Assembly (NCBI GenBank): GCA_964019695.1
Contig: OZ026515.1
Span: 128,710,375-128,774,374 of the forward strand
Origin: Loripinus fragilis
Taxonomy: Eukaryota; Mollusca; Bivalvia; Lucinida; Lucinidae
Reading direction: 5' to 3'
DNA length: 64,000 nt
Part shown: positions 20,750 to 32,544 of the stretch, in pieces
How positions within the stretch are numbered: position 1 is the first letter of the stretch
Layout of the letters: every line of letters begins with the position of its first letter
The notes under the pieces: generated by a model
Told to the model about the DNA's origin: nothing
Database searches by the model: none
Seen by the model: the letters and a program-made list of their open reading frames with translations, nothing else
Position numbers and translations under genes: made by a program

Positions 20750-21198
20750 CATACTTGATTCACCTGTTTGGAGTACGCTTTTTACTCTGGACAGGCGGAA
20801 CTCCAATCAAGTATCAGAGAACTGCTGTGCAGAAGCTGTTCCGAGTACACCACCTTCCGAGGTGGTGTGGTCGGAGTAGAGAGGTCACGTGATCAAATAA
20901 AAATGGCGGAAAGGCTGAATGGAATAAAAACTTCCACAAACATAAGCTTTAAACAAGAAACTCTTTCAGGAATAGTGCCAGTAAGACAATGTCATGTTTT
21001 GAGTCGCTATCAGACTCGGAACTGCTACTTTCATTGTTCATGAAGTAAATAGCCATTTTTTGTTTATTGCTCTGCACACGTTCTGGCGTACTTGATTCAT
21101 TGTGTAACTACGGAGTACGCTGAAATGCTCTGTCTCACTTGTTTCACATCATCTTCTGGGAGTACTCTGAACACACAGAACAGTTTGAATCAAGTACG
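20750..21198. mobile_element. 449-bp insertion in unit A only
   Basis: Unit B has the empty site (ATACTCTTTGACTCTTGGC at about 32273). In A the same place carries CATACTTGATTCA at the left and TGAATCAAGTACG at the right, a 13-bp terminal inverted repeat with one mismatch. The flanks CTTTAGT and CCTTTGT could be a degenerate target duplication of 7-8 bp. Inside, CACGTGATC is closely followed by AAAATGGCGGAAAGG, which opens a 47-codon frame ending at 21041, not recognised. Probably a non-autonomous DNA transposon. Confidence 0.75.
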
Positions 21199-21479
21199 AC
21201 CTTTGTCTCTTGGCATGTTTACAAGTGGGTGTACCTACTTACTTTTGTAGGAGGCCTTCAGTCTCTCCTATTTGGGACTGCAACAAGGAATGATGTTTAT
21301 CATCATTATTAAATGTAAAAAGTAGACCAGATTTAAAGCGATATCATGAAGAAATATATTCAAAACAGATAGCGGCTGGACAACTGCTGGAGAGTGGCCA
21401 GGCAGCGCCCCATTGTTTCTTAGAGTATGTCGGGCTGACCAGTTGCAGAGTTGCATATCTTAGGGAGGGCCTCTGACAA

Positions 21480-21700
21480 CAAATTAAGTAAGGAGGAAAA
21501 AATCAGCAATCGATACAATCAAAGACCACACCTGACCCAAGACACAACATTGGAAAGGGACAAACACACAAAAAACATCACACACATGAGAGCCAAGAGG
21601 TTAGCCCTTTCCCAGCACGTGACCACAAGGCTGCAATGAACAGATTAGAAAGCACAACAGACACGAGACACAAATAAAAAACATGATCCACAAAAGATAG
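21480..21700 (+). repeat. Dispersed element G, copy in unit A
   Basis: GTAAGGAGGAAAAAATCAGC, CACACCTGACCCAAGACAC, GAGAGCCAAGAGGTTAGCCC and TTTCCCAGCACGTGACCAC. Unit B has the counterpart at 32545-32800, which extends further at its 3' end. Confidence 0.7.
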
Positions 21701-23330
21701 TCCTTGCATTCCTTCAACATATATCGAATCACATTTAAGCCAACTTTTTCAGTAAATCATAACTCCTTGCGCTTAATTTAGTCTTCAAGAATAATGCAAT
21801 TTAATTCCATTTGAATTAAATTATTTTATTATTGAGACTCATATTTCAAATTATTTGTTTTCAAAAGTGGTAACTTGTTACATTATTATAATAAGTCCGT
21901 CAGCATTGTTTTGAAGCATGTGTAAATTAGTTTTTTCGCTTCCTTCATGCGTACAACCGTACACAAAACATAGAAGGTTTTAGTTGACCCACCCTTTCGA
22001 CACTCCCCCGCCTCTAGTTTATGTGGTTCGGTTTCTGCTGTTTTGCTTTATATTTTAGGTGATGTTATGTATAAACAATGATATCCAATAATCTGTCATG
22101 ACGGCCAATATCAGCTGCTTGGAAGAATGCAACAGTGATAGAATTCTCAAAAAAGACATGACTGACTTATGAGGCTGGAAGCCCTCCCACCCCTCAGCTA
22201 ATAATGGTAATGGCTGGAAATATGTGTCTAAATGTTGTGAGTTGGATACATATTGTTTTGATAAATAGAACATCTTTTTGATGACATTGAACATTGAAAT
22301 ATGTATTAATGTTGCGAATTGGATACATATTGTGTTGAGTACATATAATAGAATATCTTTCGAAATAGAAATGACAACATTAGCTATTGTTTTACAATGT
22401 CCGTCGTGGCCAAATAAAGACAATATTAGAATAGTAGTTTCTTTTTTTTTAATTATTCCTTTACCTTTGAAATTTTTTAATGAAAATAACAAAAAATTGA
22501 GACATTAGTTTATGCATTCCTTCATAATATATTGAATCACAGTTAAACTAATAAATCAGTAAAGCATAACTCCTTGCGCATATAGTCTTCAAGAATAACT
22601 ATATTTTATACTAACTGTCCCATTAAATTCAATGCCGTTAAATGTTTAACTTGTTAAGTAAACTATCATTATACTATCTGTCCAATTAAATTCATGACCA
22701 TAGAAAAATAACCTGCTAAATTAACCACCATTTAACTAGTTGCACCATTAGATTAATCAAAAATCACTGCAGACCTCATAAAATATCTATCATTAAATTA
22801 TCTGTGCCATTATATTAAAGGTCATTCAAATAGTTTTATTGTTTGTTAATGAGGCTTAAATTTATCATTTTTACTTTAAGTGATATAACAAAGTTAACCA
22901 ATAAATTCATTCCCATTATTAGGGCATCCGAATAGCTCGTCTCAAGACTTGACAGGTTTTTAATGGTCCTTAAAGTTTGCGTATCACTTGGTGCAGAATA
23001 AGGGGTTATTTTAATGACACCACCCGTTAACATGCCTTTTTAACTGTATAGCATAAATCCAATAAAATATTCCAACAAATACTTAGGGCAATAAACAATG
23101 GGTTTAGTCAATTAAATTGTGTTTTAATGACAAATACATATTTAATGCATGTGGATGCAGTAGTTACAGGCAGCATGACGAGTTGATCACAAAAGTGTGA
23201 CCATTATCCGATCTATTTAATGCAATTAACCATCATTCATTCACATCTATTTTTGAAAAAAAACTTAAACCTAAGAGTTTACAGTCAGCATTACAATTTG
23301 TTAACAAAAGTGCCGGCGACAATTATATGA
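21697..23330 (+). repeat. Internal old tandem duplication in unit A
   Basis: Two related segments start at 21697 (GTCCTTGCATTCCTTCAAC) and 22508 (GTTTATGCATTCCTTCATAA), followed in both by CATAACTCCTTGCGC and TAGTCTTCAAGAATAA. Unit B repeats them at 34187 and 34995 and has an additional related piece at 33970-34195. The doubling predates the large duplication. Confidence 0.65.
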
Positions 23331-23639
23331 GCATGATAAATTTATGCTCAGCTGAGTTAAGCATGACGAAAGTTTTAATACCTCTGGGTATGGAATCGTT
23401 AAAACTACAAGTTTTTGGTTTAAGCACCCCCAGTCATATTCACTTGAAATTGTTTCGTTGGATTTCTGGTTGCAGTTTAGCTTTCCAAATTATTGGGGGG
23501 GGGGGCTTGTTTGTAATCGTAGTAAGCAGTTCAGATGCTGATAAGATGCCTCAAATTTTGCTCGTACTGAACGTTGGTTTCATTTCCGTTAGGGGCTTTT
23601 GTATTGCTGATTAGGGCTTAACATGTTTTGCGTTTTAAC

Positions 23640-24015
23640 AACAACATAATCTAGGGTGCAGATTTGGTACCAGGAAAATGTATTAAATCTCCCCAGGCGC
23701 TTGCTTAGGCTGCTGTCCGTTCTAACGCGGTGGTTGATTGTTGATTCATTACAAATGTATTTAGCGTGAGACTCCCATTTATATTGGGTTCTATGTTCTA
23801 TGTTGGTCCTTGTTTTCGTTTGCAGTACTTAGTGTCCTTTCTAGTTTTGTCATCATCATGATGTGTAAGAGAGAGCTGGCTGCTATACTTTGGTTGTCTT
23901 TCTGATGCATTGTATCTTGTGACTGTAAGTGTTCAATGGCTCTTCCTTACAGTGCTGTGGGTTGGTCTGTAGTGTGTGATTGTGTTATTTCCTGATCATA
24001 CTCACTTACCTTTTG
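23640..24015 (+). repeat. Dispersed element F in unit A
   Basis: ACAACAACATAATCTAGGGT, GATTTGGTACCAGGAAAATG, GGCTTGCTTAGGCTGCTGTC-like start, GAGAGAGCTGGCTGC, GACTGTAAGTGTTCAATGGC, TTTCCTGATCATACTCACTT end. Its counterpart in unit B is 36130-36510. Confidence 0.7.
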
Positions 24016-24130
24016 GCAACCGAACAAGCATGTCAGGCCATCTCTATTCTCCGATAAAATAACAGACACGGACTAATGTATTAATCCTTCTGCGAACAGT
24101 ATGGAAAAGTGAGCTGGAAAGTGGTTTATA

Positions 24131-24637
24131 TACGTGCCAAAAGTTCTAACCGGCCACCTGCATTTTATTAATTTTCTTCAAAACGTAAAATTACATGACT
24201 ACTCTTTTTGCATCTCAAAATTGACAGACATGTCATGTACACTTGGCAGTGAAGATATTGACAAAATGTTCACCAGTACATGCAGGATGCTAACTTGAAT
24301 AGTGGTACCCCCATTTTCAAAATTCGCATTTTGGAACAATTTGTGAGTCATGACTTTTTGAAATTACCCCATTCCACACGCAAAACGTTTTCATTTCAAA
24401 AGCCAAACACATATTGAACACTTAAGTGCTAAAATGAACACTCCATCTGCATAAAACTCGTTGCTATTAGCTAAAATGTCAAAAATTATCCCACCATCCA
24501 ATGCAAATTCTTGTGAATTTTAAAAGTGAGGGTAAGTGTATTCAGCACAGCCTCCGGGATACAACTTAAAAAGTTTTGCTTAGCCGTTTTCTGTTATTCT
24601 GGCCTATTTGGGAATGCAAATGAAATTGATATAGTCT
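24131..24637. other. Block of unit A not matching unit B
   Basis: Flanked by collinear sequence on both sides (AAAGTGGTTTATA before, TTTGCTTATGAAAAATATGA after), but the interior shows no similarity to the B block at 36626-37052. Non-coding by eye. Confidence 0.6.
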
Positions 24638-24840
24638 GTTTGCTTATGAAAAATATGATTAGATATAATCCGACACTAGTGGACCAGACAAACGTGATAG
24701 TATATATATATATATATATAATAATCATTCCTAATGGGACTGAAGCATAGCCTGGATATTCATGAAGGAAATGATCAATTATTAGCCTTATGTTTCTGTT
24801 ACTAACGGCAACGAGTTAGTGACGCTTTGGCTTATTTTAA

Positions 24841-25200
24841 GTAAGTAAGGGTGCAAAGATCAGGAATCGATACAATCAAGTACCACACCTGACCCAGGAT
24901 ACCAAGGCTCATTTACACCATCTCGATGCTTCGCGCTGTGAAACCGGTTTAAGCCCTCCAGGAAATACTTTTACTGACCGTTCCAAGGCGGTACTTCTTT
25001 TGTGGATCATTCATGTTATTTCTGTCGTGTGTTTGGTATGCTTTTCGTGCGTCTGTTTATTATTGCCTTGTGGTCACCTGCTGGGAAAGGGCTTACCTCT
25101 TGGCTCTCGTTTGTAATGTCTAATTGTGAGTTTGTTACTTTCCCATTGGTATCCTTGGTCAGATATGGCACTTGATTGTATCGATTCCAGATCTTTGTCC
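24841..25200. repeat. Element G in head-to-head (foldback) form, unit A
   Basis: The G head (AAGATCAGGAATCGATACAA, CCTGACCCAGGATACCAA) runs forward at 24841-24905 and is followed by an inverted, longer copy: AAGCCCTCCAGGAAATACTT, TGACCGTTCCAAGGCGGTAC, GTGGTCACCTGCTGGGAAAG, then the inverted head TTGATTGTATCGATTCCAG. Unit B has the same arrangement at 37250-37610. Confidence 0.75.
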
Positions 25201-25264
25201 TCTATCTTACTTATGCTACGCTTTTCTTGCTGTGTCTTATGGAAAAATAGAACACTACATATTT

Positions 25265-25840
25265 TTAGAGCATTCACACGAATGTTAGCGACAATTGCCC
25301 TATCCATCGCTCGCGTTAGTGTGAATGCAACATTAAAATTTTATTATAATTAAAAGTTTTCGGTAGACACAGTATGACACGTTGCCTTTTTAAAAGTGAA
25401 TGGGTCAAAACGTGGAAATGATGGCCTCATTCACACCAAGGCGAAGCGTCAACGGCGTTGTGTTATATGCGTTTCTTGGTGTGTCTTACGGAAAATATAG
25501 AACACTACGTATAAATTGGCGCCAGAGCATTTCTGTGAGAGATATTTTAGTTTAAAAACTTCATAATTCCATCTTATCTTTGGTGGTGGAAGAGATGTTG
25601 TGATAATTTGGTTCACACTAAAGCAAAGCCTCGACGTGTCGTGCCTTGATTTACAGTCAGCATGACGATTTCTTAACCAAAGTACGACAAAGTCCAGTTA
25701 CGTATTTTAATATAGGCCACTGCTGCGTCTAACGGAAAAAAACAGAACAGAACAGAAATACATGTTTATCTTAATCAGTGGCGTATCTAATATAAGTCAC
25801 TTTTTAATGTAGCATTCACGCCAACGCGAGCGATACTGTG
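25265..25840. repeat. Segment bounded by GCATTCACAC...GCGAGCGA motifs
   Basis: GCATTCACACGAATGTTAGCGA at 25267 is closely followed by the inverted form (TCGCTCGCGTTAGTGTGAATGC at 25307-25328), and a third copy, GCATTCACGCCAACGCGAGC, is at 25811. Related CATTCACACCAAGGCGAAGC lies at 25428. The same set occurs in unit B. This may be a small inverted-repeat element with degraded ends. Confidence 0.5.
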
Positions 25841-26081
25841 CCTAGTTATGGTTCTATTTTTTTTTTGTTGTTGTTGTTGTTAAACATAACGATTCGCATT
25901 GGTGCCAATAGGCCCCATGGATTGAGTTTAATTAAGACAAACACAAGTAAAATTCAAATGATTGCTAATTATCTAACCTCAGTAGCCCGTCTCCAAATCA
26001 GACTCTCGTGTAATGATCATATAGTACCAGTGAGTAAATGGAACACTCATCTAGCACAAACCTTTGTCAGGTTCATACAAT

Positions 26082-26814
26082 TTATACAATATTTCAAGAG
26101 GGTTTCACTTTTAGCTAAATTAGCCAGTCTACCAAGTGGCCCTCTATAAAACAAAACATATAAACAGTTATACATATAAAAACAATATACATAATGTACA
26201 TGAGCATTTGTGATTTAAAATGGTAAAGGATGCGATAAAACATGCAACTAACGTGTTCCGTAAGATCATAAGACATAAAAACTGAAGATGCTATGCCTAA
26301 AATCTTTAGAATGTGAATTTAAATTAACTTGGATATTAAAACAATTGCACATCGACCCCGTTAAAAAATTAGTTTATCACATTGTCTGCTTTACTTGCCT
26401 AAAATGTCTATTGTTGTACTGAGAGTTGGTAAATCCAAATTATCTTGACCTGCATGGCTTAATTTACGGTTAGGCCGTCTAGCCTATTGCTAGCCGCTTA
26501 ATAAACCCGTGCGACATACTACTTGCACGAGCTCGAGGTAAGTGCACCTATTCAATTTTTAACAAAAGATGTGACAGTCGTGTTTAATCTTTTGAGCGCT
26601 CGAGCAAGCGCAGGTAGCATTTGACACTATACATTCGAAAACAGAACTTTCTCTATGACTGTGTGTCTTAGACCGAACTGGACTTTGAGGTAGTGCTTAT
26701 GGAACTAAACTATAGCCTGATTTCGACCCTAGTTGGATTAAAAACCGAGTGATTCTATTCAGCCGAGCAGGCTATATTGCTACCTTCTTCAAACCACGGG
26801 TTCACTGCGACAAT
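26082..26814. other. 733-bp block present in A, absent from B
   Basis: Unit B joins TTCATACAAT directly to GTTTTTTTTTAGAAATATCT at 38480. In A the two sides are 733 bp apart and both breakpoints carry ACAAT (26077-26081 and 26810-26814). A deletion in B using this 5-bp match is the simplest reading. No coding in the block. Confidence 0.65.
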
Positions 26815-26847
26815 GGTTTTTTTTTAGAAATATCTGATATACATAAT

Positions 26848-27092
26848 TGAGCCGCGACATGAGATTTCCAACAATGTGGTACATGTATGTGCAACCAGCA
26901 AAGCCTCAGATCAGCCTGCGCATAAGCGCAGTCTGATCAGAGCCTTTGCTAGTCGCTTGAATATTCTATGAGTGTTAAGCTACGGACTGAACATTATTTG
27001 AAATTTCTAAGCTTAATAGGAGGCTGTACAGGCTCGTCTGTGTCTACACTTGTCAAAATACCACATTGTTGGAAATCACATGTCATGGCTCA
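26848..27092 (-). mobile_element. MITE M1, copy 3 (unit A)
   Basis: TGAGCCGCGACATGAGATTT at the left and AATCACATGTCATGGCTCA at the right, with CAGATCAGCCTGCGCATAAG and GCGCAGTCTGATCAGAG inside. The orthologous copy in unit B is 38511-38749, so this insertion is older than the duplication. Confidence 0.85.
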
Positions 27093-27883
27093 ATTATGTA
27101 CTTAGTATAGGTTTAGATTAACACTTTTTAGCGTAAGATCTTATATGTACCTATCAATTTTAATATATGTTTTGGATGCTCAAAAAAATGGTTCGTGCGA
27201 AATAAGAAAAAATATTTCTTTGGGTACACACTCTTAACTAAAGACCTGGATATACCAGTGCAACTGGTTATTTAATCTCGCTAATTTGAAGTCCTCGTAA
27301 CCAGGTCCTGTTTGACTCATCTTCTTACGGGTGTCTATTTTTTCGGCAGCTGATTTGAAGTATTTAAGAATTAAGTGCGTGACATTTTATCAATCAATCA
27401 AATTAAAAACCTGTAATTAACCAGACAAAACTCCCCATAGAAGTCAAAGAGTTACGCTTATAAGCCCTTCGCACTCCCCTTATGAAGTTAAATGATAAAA
27501 GATGCCATTTTACCTTTTTTTCTGATTGGTTTATTAGAACAAGGGCCTAAAGTCTCCTATTTATTTAATATTTGCGGTTGCTATGGTAACATAAAATAGC
27601 CGTCATTTTGGGCCAAATTATGAGACATTTGTAGAGCACAAGGGTCTACGAAAAAACTATTTGCACAGTAGTTAAGATTTACCAAGATGCGCAGGTGGTT
27701 TTTATTATTTGACTGCTCAGTGAACGATCCTGCGAACGCTCAAATTTGGCCCACATGACATTTCTTTATCATGAGTTTTATTTTCTGCTAATACAGGTGG
27801 TTCATCGATTTTATTGCATGGCGTTATAATACTCCAATGTGATAAAAAAAATGCTTGTGACTATGAATGGACAAACGGGGACA

Positions 27884-28840
27884 ATACGTTTGCTGAGCGA
27901 ACAATACGTTTGAGCGAATACGTTTGGGCGAATACGTTTGCATTAGTTAGATGGCCTCCATGCGAGCTGAACATTTCTTGTACTTCAACAACAGCAGAAT
28001 CTAGGGCGAAGATTTGGTACCAGTAAAATGCATTTAAGCCCCCCCCCCCCCGGTGGCTTAGGCTGCTGTCCGTTTATTGTTACTCCCATTGTGGAAGTCT
28101 GTGATTGTTCTATGTTTTGTTGTACGTTACTTTATGTCCATTCTAGTATTGCAGTCATCTTGACGGGGAAGAGAGAGCTGATTGCTTTGCTTAATTTGTC
28201 TTCCTGGTGTCTCGTGATGGTTGAGCGGCTCTTCCTCGCGGTGCCACAGGGTTGTCTGCAGTTTGTGATTGTGGTATTTCCTGATCATACTCATTTACTA
28301 TTTTTTTTGTATGCATACGTTTGAGCGAACTTTTAGCAAGTTTCACAATACATTTAAGCTAACATTTTTATTCTAAGGTACTCTGTGAAAAGTGCTTTTA
28401 ATATAGAAATTATTTTAACTAACTTAGAAAAGCCAGCGATTTTAGTCGATGATTTTAGATTTATATCAGACAAAATAACAAAAACAAACTTTTTAATGGA
28501 GGTTGCCACAACCAGTTGCAAAACATAATTGGAACATAAAATCATTCTTGATTGAAATCTTGACCATACTCATGGACCTGACGATGAGAGAACGTTTCAG
28601 AGACACAAATTAAGACCTGATTGCAAGCGAAAAGCGGAAACTGACCCATAAAATACATTTATCTTCTTACGGAACGTGGGTACCTAGGTATACCTGAATA
28701 CCTGTGAAAAATGTCTGTCAAACGTATTCGCTCATTCGTATTGTAAAAAAAATGGCTCAAACGTATGGATGCTCAAACGTAAATTTTGAAAAAGTCGCTC
28801 AAACGTAAATTTGGGAAAAAGTCTCTCAAACGTGCTGCGC
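27884..28840. mobile_element. Foldback element with ACGTTTGAGCGA arrays (unit A)
   Basis: The left side repeats ATACGTTTGAGCGA or ATACGTTTGGGCGA several times (27884-27941 and again 28312-28329). The right side (28715-28835) repeats the inverse, GCTCAAACGTA. The middle (28340-28700) is shared with unit B at 39670-40040. No coding. A copy of element F interrupts the left array in A only. Confidence 0.65.
27941..28300 (+). repeat. Dispersed element F inserted in unit A
   Basis: GATGGCCTCCATGCGAGCTG, GATTTGGTACCAGTAAAATG, a poly-C run, GGTGGCTTAGGCTGCTGTCC, GAGAGAGCTGATTGC, TTTCCTGATCATACTCATTT. The B site (39580-39665) lacks it and shows uninterrupted ATACGTTTGGGCGA repeats. It gives approximate natural ends for element F. 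Confidence 0.7.
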
Positions 28841-28931
28841 TTGGACACAAAAACATACGTTAACGATGATGTTCAAACCAAGGACAAGGGGTGATAGATA
28901 CTACATAACTACCAGTAAAAATTAACAAATA

Positions 28932-29945
28932 CGAGGGTTGTTCAAATATGAATGCAAGTAGCTTCATAACTTTCTTCACATAAATGCTACGACGAAACGG
29001 CATACATTTCTGGAAAGAACTATTTGTTGCCTTTAAAATGACACGAAACAGAAAGAAACACTCACTTTATTTTTCGAGTTACAGACGCTTATAAAAAGGT
29101 CATTCCTGAATACTGAAGTTTTTCTGAAGCAAATTGCAATACACGTTTTGGCACATGTGCGGATATACAGTGATATCGTTGTAAGTTTGAGATAAAATGA
29201 CACCAAATTTTAGATGCAAGTTTAAGGTACATGAACAAACTGGCTTGCAGAAAAAAGTTTATATAATCCTGTTTAAATCTCGAGTTAACCGGCACGTTTT
29301 TGACGTCATTAATTTTATGATAAACGTCGTTTTGAGTTATCTACTGGTGATGCAATTATAAACATCGCTGTGTCTTTTTCTTTGCGTTTAGCTTACAACA
29401 TGCTTAATATGTCATAAGAGTTTTCAAAACGCTCTGTCTTCTATTTACAGAGTTATCACATTGTATCATTTTTCAAGCATTTTTCTGCTTCTTTATGACG
29501 TATTTACATTAGTTAAAATATGTTCCATCTGTCTAGTCCTCACGACCAGGTGAGTAATTTTATTGTAAAAAATGCCTATTTAGTAAAACTAAAAAATAAC
29601 GCTCAAATTTCGATTAAAGCCGCAATATTATGACAACAAATTTAAGTATAAGTTCTTTAACCCCTTCACTTAAGGAATTTTTGACTTAATAAAAATGCTT
29701 TTCAGCGTTCAAAAATTACCCACTATTCTTCAATGATTTGTAGCAACAACTCAGTATGAGCGATCAACATATTGTCTTTGAGTTTAAGCTAGTTTAAATG
29801 TTGCTTCGTGCATTTTGCTAGAGATACGTTTGACTGAAAACTGAAAGGTGGTGTTTTGTTTACCATTTATTTGCAATAATAAGGAGACTTTAGTGAAAAC
29901 GATTCGATGTTATTTAACAAAAACATGTCGGATTTTCGCAACTTG
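28932..29945 (+). mobile_element. CGAGGG/TA element E1, truncated copy in unit A
   Basis: TA then CGAGGGTTGTTCAAATATGA and ATGCAAGTAGC at the left end, as in the complete copy at 40240-44108. The right end is missing: homology to B stops at 29945 (TTTTCGCAACTT), where the GC-rich tandem block begins. This marks the right edge of duplication unit A. Confidence 0.75.
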
Positions 29946-31007
29946 AGATTTAATGATATTTGACCTTTGGCCCCACCCCAAGGCTCCAGGGGGCGGGGGA
30001 CCCAAAAATGTGCGGTTGCATGTGCCATTCAAGTAAGTAACTCACACACCAACTCTGGTTGAATTTCAGAAAAAAATATTTGACCCCCAACCCCCACAGT
30101 ACCCCCCAAGCCCCACCCCTGGGGCATACTCCAGGGGGTCGAATAAAAATCTCGTCTGATATGTTATATATCTTTCATTTTGTGAGAAGACACACAAAGT
30201 TTGGTTTGAAAGTCTTTGAAACTGACTTAGTAATTGAGATTTAATGATATTTGGCCTTTGGGTCCATCCCCAAGGCCCCAGGGGGGCGGGGATCCCAAAA
30301 ATTGTGCTGCTGCATGAACCATTGATGTAAGTAGCTCACACCCCAACTCTGGTTAAATTTAAGAAAAAAATTACCCCTCCAACCCTTTACGGTACCCCCA
30401 AAGTCCTTTCCCTAGGGCATGACCCAGGCGGTCGAATATAAATCCCGTCTGATATGTTTAATATATTTCGTTTGTGAATAGACAGACAAAGTTTGGTTTA
30501 AAAATCTTTGAAATTGACTTAGTAATTGAGATTTAATTATATTTTACCTCTTGGCCCCTCTCCAAGACCCCAGGGGGGCAGGGACCCCAAAAATTGTGCT
30601 GTTGCATGTGCGTAAGTAACTCACACACCACTTCTGGTTGAATTTTGGGGGGAAAATTTGACCCCTCCAACTCCCTAGGTACCACAAAGTCCCACCCTAG
30701 GGCATGATCCAGGCAACCAAATAAAAATTCCGTCCTACATGTTTTATATCTTTAATTTGTGAGTGGACACACAAAGTTTGGTTTAATAATCATTGAAATT
30801 GACTTAGTTATTGGAATTTAATGATATTTAATAATATTTGACCTTTTGACACCTCCCCAGGGGGGCGGGGCTACAAAAATGTGCCGTTGCACACCCCATT
30901 CATGTGAGCAACACACACACACACCAAATTTGGTTGGATTTCGTCCAAAGGTTTAGGAGGAGATAGCGTGACGGACGGACGGGCAAATGGAAAGCGTAAA
31001 AAGCGTG
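29946..31007 (+). repeat. GC-rich tandem repeat of about 290 bp, 3.6 units
   Basis: Unit starts at about 29946, 30236, 30529 and 30814 share GAGATTTAATGATATTTGAC or a variant, then CCCCAAGGCTCCAGGGGGCG, later ACTCACACACCAACTCTGGT and TGAATAGACACACAAAGTTT-like sequence. The last unit ends with GATAGCGTGACGGACGGACG. The block sits exactly between the two units of the segmental duplication. Confidence 0.85.
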
Positions 31008-32544
31008 GGGATAAATATAAATAACTAAAAGGATCCATAAAAGAAGCACCGCATTGGAACTGTCAGTAAAAGTATTCACCGGAGGGCTTTAACTTGATTA
31101 ATTGTACCAACCTTGGTGTGGTTCAATACACATAGATGTTTGGTTTGCATGAACGATCCCTAACTTATCGATGCATCATCTTCTAGTACATACAAATTAA
31201 GATATAAAATGAGACAAAACAAACTCAACAGTACATGCAACTGAATACCAGAGCAAAAAGAACCCAGCAGCTAAACCCCCATAGGCTTGACCAAAGACAT
31301 GACATCAGGTATCAACCCTCTCATCTACAGTTCTCATATTTGTGTATTATCACATAAAATTTAAGCAGCGTCCATATGTTTCAGATCATGCGAATGGTCT
31401 TGCATTTAAAGTTGTTAAAATGCAAATTTATAATGTGTTATGGACGATAAACATCTTATTTAAATCACACTATACATGTAAATGTTAATGGGGGGACATA
31501 AACATGCTAAATCGTGTTGCTTGTCTTTTGCTCGCGGTACCTTGGGTTGGTATGTTATTGTGGCGCTTCCTGGTCATGCTCACTCCTTCGATAGACGAAA
31601 GACGCTTAACTACATGAACAGCTAATGCAATATTGATAGTACAGTGAGGTTTCCATTTAATAAGAAAAGTTGCCATTTGAGAAAAATCAATCATATTTGA
31701 TACATTTTGGGCAGGTTCAAGATAATTTGGATTGTACTGTTTTCACTACATCCCGGCCAGCATATTTATATTGGGCTGCTGGTGGCATTAGGACGGCATA
31801 TCGGTATATCAGTATTTCAACCCATTTGTGGCCCCGAATTGGTCCGCTATCATTCTAATTTTCAATAAATGTCATTTAAAGTATCATCATTTCTCAGTTT
31901 CATTTTCTTATAACTTATTTTTGTAAAGATGTATTACTACCATAATTATAATACTTAAATTGTTTTTTTTATTAAATTGATAGTGGCCCGCAAGTGGCCC
32001 ACTATCTTTATGGCAGCTCCATATTTATTATAAGGAAGACAACCCTGTATTATAAGTATATAAAAGAATAACTATCAAACAAAGTCCATATGTATTCTGT
32101 ATTGCAAAAATCAAAACAGATAATACATATTAATGTGTGGGCAGTTTGTTTATCAGAAATATTCATTAAGTAAATCGATGAATTGCAATATTTACTTGTT
32201 CGTGTCAAAGTAACCACTTTTTAAATAACGCCTATAAGATCATAATATATTATTAGATGGTCAAGTCCAATGATACTCTTTGACTCTTGGCATGTTTACA
32301 AGTGGGTGTACCTACTAACTTTTGTAGGAGGCCTTCAGTCTCTCCTATTTGGGAGTGCAACAAGGAATGATGTTAATCATCATTATTAAAAGTAAAAAGT
32401 AGAGCAGATTTAAAGCGATATCATGAAGAAATATATTCAAAACAGATAGCGGCTGGATAACTGCTGGAGAGTGGCCAGGCAGCGCCCCGTTGTTACTTAG
32501 AGTATGTCAGGCCAGCCAGTTGCAGAGTTGCATATCCGCGGGAG

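Larger units (their letters stand above)
19480..29945 (+). repeat. Segmental duplication, unit A
   Basis: Collinear with 31010-43795 (unit B) over about 10 kb. Anchors: 19578/31108 (CCAACCTTGATGTGG-like), 21210/32283 (CTTGGCATGTTTACAAGTGG), 22055/34546, 22836/35404, 23327/35820, 25126/37532, 25838/38240, 28354/39682 and 29089/43020. Peptide shadows such as MLTGGVIKITPYSA occur in both. Divergence is low but visible, with indels of tens of bases to 2.4 kb. The unit contains no recognisable gene. Confidence 0.9.
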
